DNA from: Winogradskyella sp. UBA3174
GTDB taxonomy: Bacteria > Bacteroidota > Bacteroidia > Flavobacteriales > Flavobacteriaceae
Assembly: GCF_002364335.1 (NCBI RefSeq)
Contig: NZ_DEXW01000048.1
Location: 1 to 59,328 of the forward strand
Length of the DNA: 59,328 nucleotides
Reading direction: 5' to 3'
Position numbers and translations under genes: made by a program. Within the stretch, counting starts at the first letter, position 1, and the number at the start of each line of letters is the position of its first letter. The notes beneath the pieces were generated by a model. The model was not told the DNA's origin. It saw only the letters and a program-made list of their open reading frames with translations, and ran no database searches. Shown piece after piece: positions 53,701-59,328 of this stretch.

Positions 53701-54310
53701 ACGATTCATTAATCACAAAAAAATAAAATGGTGCTGGTGGCTCATAAGCCATTTGATAATTTACAACACGCTCGTAACTATCGCTAAACCAGTTTATTTT
53801 TCCTGAAACTAGAGATAACAATATAATTACAATTGGTATGGCAGCATATTTTAAATACTTGGTATTAGAATTAAAATTAATTGCTGATTTAAACGGAATA
53901 GGTTGCAACTCTTGAGACTTCTGTTCTATACTTGCAAAAAGCAAATCAGATTGCTTTGAATTTTGATTTAACTGAAGTACGTTGAGTAATTTGTCATTGA
54001 CTTCTGGGAAATGGTTTCCGATAAGTTTTGAAGCTGTTTCGTAATTTATACCTTGTCTCAATTTAAATAAGTGAGATATAGGGATAGCTATAAACTTAAT
54101 AAATAGACCTATTTCTACCGCAATAAAAGTCCAAAATAAAATAGTTCTTGCTGTTGGGTTTAACCAAAGCATATATTCTACAAACAAAGTAACGATGAGA
54201 TACAACAGGCCTATGGCAAAAAATAAGATAGCTCCTTTAAGCAACTCACTAGTATAATACCTTTTAATGAACTGCTCTAATTTGTGTTTTATGGTTTCAA
54301 AATTGCTCAT
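50717..54310 (-). CDS. DUF4175-family membrane protein with low-complexity tail
   Basis: 1197 residues. Two or three N-terminal membrane helices (about 25-70 and 150-170), a beta-rich periplasmic-type part (about 190-480), then a very long charged coiled coil (about 485-800; runs of KEELEELKDKINKEE type). Around 940-1060 is a Gly/Lys/Glu/Asp/Asn-rich stretch of collagen-like triplets (GKDGEGGQSGENG, GKEGKNGKDGKNGKKG). The C-terminus is helical. DUF4175 is widespread in Bacteroidetes and of unknown function; the shape suggests a structural envelope or motility-related protein. It overlaps ybeY and is transcribed ahead of it. Confidence 0.85.
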   Translation of the reverse strand: MSNFETIKHKLEQFIKRYYTSELLKGAILFFAIGLLYLIVTLFVEYMLWLNPTARTILFWTFIAVEIGLFIKFIAIPISHLFKLRQGINYETASKLIGNHFPEVNDKLLNVLQLNQNSKQSDLLFASIEQKSQELQPIPFKSAINFNSNTKYLKYAAIPIVIILLSLVSGKINWFSDSYERVVNYQMAYEPPAPFYFFVINESLEAIENKKFKLLVSTAGDVIPENPQIKFNGQSYFLQQIAPGEFQYTFSLPKEAVEFTLLANDVLSKQYTLNVINTPNLVNFEMILDYPSHTKNQDETLKSTGSAVIPEGTNVTWRAKTKSTTSVNIYAADTLSFTTGDNGNFEASKRLYKNYNYSISTSNKSLKDYENLAYNISVVRDIYPVLSIKVQKDSIDQQSLYFYGQASDDYGLSKLQLVYYPSEDESKKVIEPISISKSNFSEFVSAFPNQFNLEEGVSYQLYFEVFDNDVIHNYKHTKSSVFSYRKRTKDEEEQKQLQEQNETIKDISKTFDKLQEQDKKLEELSKTQKEKESLNFNDKKKFEDFLKRQKNQEQLMKNFNKKLQENIEEFQNEKKEEDPFKEDLKERLKENEEQLKQDEKLLEELEELKDKINKEEFTQKLEELAKQNKNKKRSMKQLLELTKRFYVMKKAEKIASELEKLAEKQEELSEKDKENTKEAQEELNKDFNELQKDLDDLKQEDRRLQKPMDIPRDKPLEDGVKYDQKKAKEALEKQEQSAEEQKPEVAKEEQEKAKERQKKAAKKMKEMSEMLKQSASGGGGGDQMSEDIDTLRQILENLLLYSFDQESLMNTFDGIDIDNNKYGKYIIEQSNLRDHFEHIDDSLFSLSLRQPKLSEKVNSQITDVYFNIDKALGQLTENRLYQGVSSQQYAITASNELASFLSDVLDNMEMSMNQQPSSGSGGGEQLQDIIMSQEELNKEMEEGVKKSEEGKEGEEGKEGQGKKPGEEGKDGEGEKPGETGKEGKEGESGQSGENGKDGKQQGKDGEGGQSGENGNNNNSEGKQGGKEGKNGKDGKNGKKGGEGADVEGEKNDGYGEGGSEEQNGELFKIYQKQQLLRQALEDRMVKEGKIESAGELIKKMEDIELDLLNSGFTNQTLQKMMDLQHQLLKLENATFMQGQDSKRKSETNKKQFNQTNPSQIPTAKQYFNTTEILNRQVLPLQNHFKKKIQEYFKNTND

Positions 54311-54419
54311 ATACTATTCTAACTGACTAATTTACGATTTTATTTTAACAGCCATTTCTTTAAATTTGGTAAGATTCTGTTAATTTAGAGGAATTAATTG
54401 TTAAATCATATCGCTTTTT

Positions 54420-55463
54420 ATGAAGGATCTGAAATACTTAGCAGCATTTTCAATACCGATAATGGCCTTTATAGGCTTATATTTTAAGGGTTACTGGGTT
54501 TGGGCTACACCGATTTTTGCCTTTGTTTGTATCCCTATATTAGAACTTATTTTCCCAATAGATACCGACAATTTAAAACCTGAAGAAGCGGATAGTAAAT
54601 TAAAACAAAACCTCTTTGACTGGTTACTATATCTTAATTTACCTTTAATTTTTGGGCTGATTATATATGCATTATTCACAGTGTCAAATGAAATTTTAGC
54701 AACGTATGAATTTGTAGGTTTAATCGTTTCTGTTGGAATTGTTTTAGGTGTTAATGGTATTAACGTAGCGCATGAACTCGGACACAGACAAACCACAAAC
54801 GAACGCTTTTTAGGAAAAGCTTTACTTCTGCCTTCGTTTTATATGCATTTTTATATTGAACACAATTTTGGCCATCATTTACATGCAGCAACACCCGAAG
54901 ATCCTGCAACAGCGCGTTACAATCAAAGTGTGTATTCATTTTGGTTTACCTCAACAATTAGACAATATTTTGGTGCATGGAAAATTCAGAATAAGTTATT
55001 AAAAAATAATAACCAGTCTTTCTTATCAATTAAGAACGATATGTTGTGGTATGTTGTTTTTCAAATCACTTACGTATCAGCAATTGTCTTAATATTTAGT
55101 ACAGCAGCTTTACTATTTGCTGTTTTTTCGGGAATTATTGGTTTTATTTTACTTGAAACTGTGAATTATATTGAACATTATGGCTTATTGCGTTTACCAA
55201 CTAAATCTGGTCGGTACGAACGCGTTAAAGAAATGCACTCATGGAATTCAAACCATGTTATTGGCAGAATTGTTTTGTATGAATTGACAAGGCATAGCGA
55301 TCATCATTTTAAATCTTCAAAAAAATATCAGGTATTAGATTGCCACGATGAAAGTCCGCAAATGCCATACGGTTACCCAACCTCTATGGTTTTAGCTATG
55401 ATTCCGCCTTTATGGTTTCGGATAATGAATAAGCGTGTTCCTAAAGAAATGATTACATCTTAA
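54420..55463 (+). CDS. Alkane 1-monooxygenase-like membrane di-iron enzyme
   Basis: 347 residues, about six membrane helices. The eight-histidine signature of AlkB/XylM-type hydroxylases is complete: AHELGHR (about 117-123), HNFGHHLHAATPEDPA (about 143-158), NYIEHYGLLR (about 236-245) and LTRHSDHHFKSSKKYQVL (about 284-301). Such enzymes hydroxylate terminal carbons of alkanes or related lipids, using electrons from rubredoxin or ferredoxin. The substrate is not known; no rubredoxin gene is near, but a ferredoxin reductase is encoded at 3.5 kb. It stands alone between DUF4175 and gltX. Confidence 0.9.
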   Translation: MKDLKYLAAFSIPIMAFIGLYFKGYWVWATPIFAFVCIPILELIFPIDTDNLKPEEADSKLKQNLFDWLLYLNLPLIFGLIIYALFTVSNEILATYEFVGLIVSVGIVLGVNGINVAHELGHRQTTNERFLGKALLLPSFYMHFYIEHNFGHHLHAATPEDPATARYNQSVYSFWFTSTIRQYFGAWKIQNKLLKNNNQSFLSIKNDMLWYVVFQITYVSAIVLIFSTAALLFAVFSGIIGFILLETVNYIEHYGLLRLPTKSGRYERVKEMHSWNSNHVIGRIVLYELTRHSDHHFKSSKKYQVLDCHDESPQMPYGYPTSMVLAMIPPLWFRIMNKRVPKEMITS

Positions 55464-55476
55464 ATTTTTATTTACT

Positions 55477-55506
55477 TTGTTCTCAAACCTTATCAAACTA
55501 TCTTTG
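55477..55506 (+). promoter_or_regulatory. gltX promoter
   Basis: TTG at 55477-55479, exactly 19 bases, then TATCTTTG at 55499-55506: a full match to the Bacteroidetes promoter consensus. The ATG follows 17 bases later. Confidence 0.75.
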
Positions 55507-55523
55507 CGCTTTAATTTGCAATT

Positions 55524-57041
55524 ATGTCTAAAAACGTACGCGTGCGCTTTGCGCCAAGTCCAACAGGACCTTTACATATTGGTGGTGTAAGAACTGCTTT
55601 ATTCAACTATTTATTTGCTAAAAAACATGGTGGTGATTTTGTACTTCGTATTGAAGATACAGATCAAAATCGCTATGTTGATGGTGCAGAAGATTATATT
55701 GTAAACGCTTTAAATTGGTGTAAAATTCCTTTTGATGAAGGCCCAGGAAAGAACGAGAAATTTGGCCCTTACAGACAAAGCGAGCGTAAACATTTATATA
55801 AGCAATATGCCGATCAATTGATTTCAAATGGCAATGCTTATTACGCTTTTGATACACCTAAGCAATTAGATGCACACAGAAAAGGCCATGAAGCTGAAGG
55901 TAAAACCTTTATTTACAATTGGCACAATCGCGAAAAAGGACGTTTAGTAAATTCTTTAGTATTAACTGAAGCAGAAACGCAATCTAAAATTGTGTCTGGA
56001 GATGATTTTGTAATTCGGTTTAAGTCTCCACAAGATGAAACCTTGCATTTAAAAGATCTTATTCGTGGAAACATGACGATTGACACTAATGTATTAGATG
56101 ACAAAATCCTATTTAAAAGTGACGGTATGCCAACCTATCATTTAGCAAATATTGTAGACGACCATTTAATGGAAATCTCGCATGTTATTCGTGGTGAGGA
56201 ATGGCTACCCTCTTTAGCTTTACATAAATTACTATACGATGCATTTGGTTGGGAGGCACCGCAATTTGCACACCTTCCTTTAATTTTAAAACCCACTGGA
56301 AAAGGGAAATTAAGCAAACGAGATGGTGATAAATTAGGGTTTCCTGTGTTTCCTTTAGAGTATACGGCACCAGACGGAACAGTCTCAAGGGGCTACAAAG
56401 AAGATGGTTATTTTGCAGAATCTGTTATTAATTTCTTGGCCTTTTTAGGTTGGAATCCAGGAACAGAACAAGAACTGTTTAATTTGGAGCAATTAATCTC
56501 AGATTTTGATTTAGCAAGAGTTAATAAGGCTGGAGCGCGTTTTGATCCTGATAAAACAAAGTGGTTTAATCACCAGTATATGCAACAACAGTTAGATTTG
56601 GATTTGGCTGAGCAGTATAAATCTATACAACCAGAATTGGCAGACGTAGATGTTAATTATATTGCTTTAGTTGTTCATTTAATAAAAGAACGAGCAACAT
56701 TCATTAGCGGTTTTTGGGAATTAAGTGATTTCTTCTTTACCGCACCAACGTCTTATGATGAAAAGGCCTCTAAAAAAGCCTTAAAAGAAGGTACTACTGA
56801 CGTTCTTAATAAAGTCATAGCGCTTGTAAAAACAACTGATGATTTTACGGTTGAAAACCTTCAAACAAACATTAAAGGTTGGATTACAGACTACGAAATT
56901 GGCTTCGGAAAAGTAATGATGCCGTTGCGTTTAGCCTTGGTTGGCGCTTTACAAGGTCCTGACGTTTTTGATATTATGTTTATGATTGGTAGAGACGAAA
57001 CTGTAAGTCGTGTGGAGGCTTTAATAAAGTTTATAGGCTAG
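55524..57041 (+). CDS. gltX: Glutamate--tRNA ligase
   Basis: 505 residues, a class I aminoacyl-tRNA synthetase. The HIGH-type motif is in RFAPSPTGPLHIGGVRTAL (8-26), and the KMSKS-type motif is GKGKLSKRDGDKLGF (about 258-272). The glutamate-binding region FVLRIEDTDQNRYVDGAEDY (about 40-59) is conserved. The C-terminal anticodon-binding helices fill the last ~150 residues. It has a consensus promoter and converges with the beta-barrel gene. Confidence 0.96.
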   Translation: MSKNVRVRFAPSPTGPLHIGGVRTALFNYLFAKKHGGDFVLRIEDTDQNRYVDGAEDYIVNALNWCKIPFDEGPGKNEKFGPYRQSERKHLYKQYADQLISNGNAYYAFDTPKQLDAHRKGHEAEGKTFIYNWHNREKGRLVNSLVLTEAETQSKIVSGDDFVIRFKSPQDETLHLKDLIRGNMTIDTNVLDDKILFKSDGMPTYHLANIVDDHLMEISHVIRGEEWLPSLALHKLLYDAFGWEAPQFAHLPLILKPTGKGKLSKRDGDKLGFPVFPLEYTAPDGTVSRGYKEDGYFAESVINFLAFLGWNPGTEQELFNLEQLISDFDLARVNKAGARFDPDKTKWFNHQYMQQQLDLDLAEQYKSIQPELADVDVNYIALVVHLIKERATFISGFWELSDFFFTAPTSYDEKASKKALKEGTTDVLNKVIALVKTTDDFTVENLQTNIKGWITDYEIGFGKVMMPLRLALVGALQGPDVFDIMFMIGRDETVSRVEALIKFIG

Positions 57042-57085
57042 TTTAAATAAGACTCTAAAACAAACTCAGAGTGACAAATCAATTT

Positions 57086-57778
57086 TTAAAACGTAATCAA
57101 GGCTGAAAAAGTAAGCATACTTTGATTACCCTTAAAGTTGCTCTTGCCTGCACCTGAATTAAACTCTTGGTCATTTAGTTTATTCAACATATTAGTGAAG
57201 CCGTATATGTACTGTGCTCTAAATTTTATGAACTTAAAACCTAAAGTAGCTCCAACAGCTCCGTTTACATTAAACTGCGAAATATCTTCTAAATTCTTAG
57301 CTAAAACGGTCTCAGAACCGGCTAATGTTACAAAAAGGTTTTCTTCATCAGAAGACTGCATTTCTAATTTTCCATTATACTGAATTACCGGACCTAAATC
57401 TAATGTAATAAAGTTAGGTATGACTTTTACATGAAAAAGTAACGACAACTGTACCGCCATTAACTTGTATTCTATCTGTGTGTCTCGAAAGGCATCTTCA
57501 TCAAACTCAGCTCCTGTTATTTCGAGTGTGTTTTCAGAAAGTTGCATACCATAGCTAATGTTATACCATTTATGAGGTAAATCTCCGGTGGCAGAAGCGC
57601 TAATTAGCCAACCATTACCCTTTGTAGTATTAAAATTATCTGTTAGAATATCAAACTGTGTCAATCCTCCGCCAATCGCAAATCCATTGCTTATTTTATA
57701 ACGTCTGTGCTGTGCGTAACCAATTGTAACAAAAGCGATACAAATAAAGACCAATAAGAGGTGTTTTGAATTTTTCAT
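57086..57778 (-). CDS. Outer-membrane beta-barrel protein (PorT-like)
   Basis: 230 residues with a signal peptide ending near YAQ at residue 22. The mature part shows alternating strands such as GFAIGGGLTQFDIL and FITLDLGPVIQYNGKLEM, and ends in SMLTFSALITF with a C-terminal Phe, as expected for an outer-membrane barrel. Size and pattern match PorT/OMP_b-brl_2 proteins. No ligand can be predicted. It is monocistronic, convergent with gltX and divergent from the SPFH gene, with a -7 box upstream. Confidence 0.78.
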   Translation of the reverse strand: MKNSKHLLLVFICIAFVTIGYAQHRRYKISNGFAIGGGLTQFDILTDNFNTTKGNGWLISASATGDLPHKWYNISYGMQLSENTLEITGAEFDEDAFRDTQIEYKLMAVQLSLLFHVKVIPNFITLDLGPVIQYNGKLEMQSSDEENLFVTLAGSETVLAKNLEDISQFNVNGAVGATLGFKFIKFRAQYIYGFTNMLNKLNDQEFNSGAGKSNFKGNQSMLTFSALITF

Positions 57779-57800
57779 GCAATTTGAGTGCTGATTAGAA

Positions 57801-57808
57801 CAAACCTA
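57801..57808 (-). promoter_or_regulatory. -7 box for the beta-barrel gene
   Basis: TAGGTTTG on the minus strand matches TAnnTTTG, 23-30 bases upstream of the ATG; no clear -33 element. Confidence 0.4.
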
Positions 57809-57872
57809 TGTAAAATAATTTAATATTACTTACTTTTAATCTTTAGTATTTACTAACCTTAAAAAACTTATT

Positions 57873-58799
57873 ATGGGTAATTTTATTTTCTTTCCGATTC
57901 TATTTTTTGGATTAATTATTTTAATATCAGCCTTCTTTGTCGTGAAACAACAAACCGCTGCGATTATAGAGCGCTTTGGTAAATTTCAAAGTATTAGACA
58001 ATCTGGGTTACAGATGAAAATTCCATTAGTAGATCGTATTTCTGGTAAACTAAGCCTAAAGATTCAACAATTAGACGTTATGATTGAAACCAAAACTTTA
58101 GATGATGTATTTGTGCGTCTAAAAGTTTCTGTTCAGTATAAAGTCATTAAAGATAAAGTGTATGACGCTTTTTACAAGCTAGATTATCCACATGACCAAA
58201 TTACCTCTTATGTTTTTGATGTGGTACGAGCAGAAGTACCAAAGATGAAACTAGATGACGTTTTTGTGCGCAAAGACGATGTTGCTATTGCTGTTAAGTC
58301 TGAACTTAACGATGCGATGATGGAATATGGTTATGATATTATTAAAACCTTAGTAACAGACATAGATCCTGACGCACAAGTAAAAGAGGCTATGAATAGA
58401 ATTAATGCTGCTGATAGAGAAAAAACAGCCGCCCAATTTGAAGGTGATGCCGCGCGTATTCTTATCGTGGAAAAAGCAAAAGCAGAAGCCGAAAGTAAAC
58501 GTTTACAAGGGCAAGGTATTGCAGACCAACGTCGCGAAATAGCTCGAGGTTTAGAGGAGTCTGTAGAAGTTTTAAATAAAGTTGGTATTAATTCTCAAGA
58601 AGCTTCTGCTCTTATTGTGGTAACACAGCATTATGATACACTTCAGTCTATAGGACAACAAACCAATAGTAACTTAATCTTATTACCTAATTCTCCGCAG
58701 GCCGGAAGTAACATGCTAAACGATATGGTCGCTAGTTTTAGCGCCAGCAACCAGATTGGTGAAGCCATGAAAAATGCTAAAAATAAAATAGATGAATAG
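57873..58799 (+). CDS. SPFH/Band 7 domain protein (stomatin/QmcA-like)
   Basis: 308 residues. A single N-terminal membrane helix (about 3-22) is followed by an SPFH domain starting VKQQTAAIIERFGKFQSIRQ (about 24-43), with QQLDVMIETKTLDDVFVRLK (about 68-87). A helical, Ala/Glu-rich segment (about 175-240, AAQFEGDAARILIVEKAKAE) and a C-terminal tail follow. Such proteins form large membrane-microdomain oligomers, often linked to proteolysis control. It overlaps the next gene by 8 bases, so the two are probably translationally coupled. Confidence 0.9.
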   Translation: MGNFIFFPILFFGLIILISAFFVVKQQTAAIIERFGKFQSIRQSGLQMKIPLVDRISGKLSLKIQQLDVMIETKTLDDVFVRLKVSVQYKVIKDKVYDAFYKLDYPHDQITSYVFDVVRAEVPKMKLDDVFVRKDDVAIAVKSELNDAMMEYGYDIIKTLVTDIDPDAQVKEAMNRINAADREKTAAQFEGDAARILIVEKAKAEAESKRLQGQGIADQRREIARGLEESVEVLNKVGINSQEASALIVVTQHYDTLQSIGQQTNSNLILLPNSPQAGSNMLNDMVASFSASNQIGEAMKNAKNKIDE

Positions 58800-59313
58800 A
58801 CTCAAAAATTTACTACTACTAGTTGTAGTAACCATTAATCTAAGTGTATTTTCTCAAACCAAAGAAGACGCTCTAAAAGATGCTAAACTAACATCGAAAG
58901 CAACACTTGAAATGGATTTTGAAACTGTTTTAAATCATACACTTCCAAAAGTAGTAGATTTAATGGGCGGACAAGATGCCGCGCTCACGCTTTTAATAAG
59001 CACTTTTGATACAATGAAAATGCAAGGCTTTGTTTTTGAAAAAGCAGATATTATTAGCGTTTCAGATATTGTAAAAGAGCAAGGACAATACCGCTGTATT
59101 GTTGAGGGTTTTAATCAAATGAAAATGGCTCAACAACGTATAAAATCTAAAAGTTATCTTTTAGGTGTTTATAATGAAGCGGAGGGGTTTTGGTGGTTTA
59201 TTGAAGCAAAGCAACTAAAAAATCAACCTTTGATAGATCAGGTTATACCTAATTTTGAAACCAGTCTCACTATACCAGATGACGATGTGGAGGTAGAAAC
59301 TCTTGAAGATTAA
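58792..59313 (+). CDS. Hypothetical exported protein downstream of SPFH gene
   Basis: 173 residues with an N-terminal signal peptide (KNLLLLVVVTINLSVFSQ, cut after SVFSQ at about 22). The mature part is a small alpha/beta protein (TLPKVVDLMGGQDAALTLLI, then EAEGFWWFIEAKQLKNQPLI) ending in an acidic tail. It resembles the NTF2-like or DUF4878-type fold by pattern only; no firm family. The ATG lies inside the last codons of the SPFH gene (GATGAATAG), which suggests a joint function at the membrane. It lies next to the right edge of the window and is complete. Confidence 0.72.
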   Translation: MNRLKNLLLLVVVTINLSVFSQTKEDALKDAKLTSKATLEMDFETVLNHTLPKVVDLMGGQDAALTLLISTFDTMKMQGFVFEKADIISVSDIVKEQGQYRCIVEGFNQMKMAQQRIKSKSYLLGVYNEAEGFWWFIEAKQLKNQPLIDQVIPNFETSLTIPDDDVEVETLED

Positions 59314-59328
59314 TAAAAAGCCTCGAAA

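Noticed and set aside
1..59328. CRISPR arrays, tRNA or rRNA genes, insertion sequences, prophage genes
   Set aside because: I looked for direct-repeat arrays, cloverleaf segments and transposase or integrase motifs on both strands and found none.

Overview
The window is a low-GC, gene-dense stretch of a Bacteroidetes chromosome, almost certainly a marine-type member of the Flavobacteriaceae. The evidence is the set of lineage-typical families (DUF4837, DUF4175, DUF4254, DUF5687, DUF6341, DUF6427 and DUF6909-like proteins, a bacterial GH3 protein, OmpH/Skp-like lipoprotein), the housekeeping proteins, and promoters of the Bacteroidetes type (TTG, about 19-21 bases, then TAnnTTTG). I see no rRNA, tRNA, CRISPR array, insertion sequence, integrase or transposase.

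Layout. 0-3.4 kb is a PadR-controlled membrane-protein operon with a nested palindrome over its promoter. 3.5-9.5 kb holds metabolic and lineage-specific genes (ferredoxin-type reductase, GT9 glycosyltransferase with DUF4254, upp, purD). 9.5-36.2 kb is a large surface-polysaccharide locus. 36.2-59.3 kb is core genome: DUF6909-like, GH3, M23 peptidase, tatA, MltD-like transglycosylase, pgk, holB, Skp-like lipoprotein, mnmG, ybeY, DUF4175, alkane monooxygenase-like, gltX, an SPFH protein. Two parS-like ParB sites (48339-48354 and 50248-50263) flank mnmG, so this part of the chromosome may lie in the origin domain.

The polysaccharide locus, mostly on the minus strand, begins with a Wzz-like protein and rfbBACD (dTDP-L-rhamnose), then cysQ, wecB-wecC (UDP-ManNAcA), a decayed pseudaminic-acid cluster, then GNAT, wecE, a GT56 Fuc4NAc transferase, Wzx flippase, two Wzy/ligase-like membrane proteins, two glycosyltransferases and an undecaprenyl-phosphate glycosylphosphotransferase. 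The order GNAT-wecE-GT56/flippase-polymerase plus wecB, wecC, rfbA and rfbB resembles the enterobacterial common antigen gene set. I infer a Wzx/Wzy-assembled glycan that may contain ManNAcA, Fuc4NAc and rhamnose.

The most unusual region is 24.1-28.3 kb. The pathway for CMP-pseudaminic acid is present as pseB-pseC-pseF-pseG/H-pseI, but only pseF and pseI keep full reading frames. pseB is reduced to its last ~51 codons. pseC carries an apparent 21-bp loss, a 4-bp slip and a nonsense codon. A pseG-acetyltransferase fusion carries two frameshifts and two nonsense codons. An adjacent divergently oriented polysaccharide deacetylase has lost its 5' end and carries a 14-bp tandem duplication. About nine lesions lie within 4 kb, while I found no such lesion in the other ~55 kb. 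This points to real decay of one sugar branch rather than general sequencing error, and it probably changed the surface glycan of this strain.
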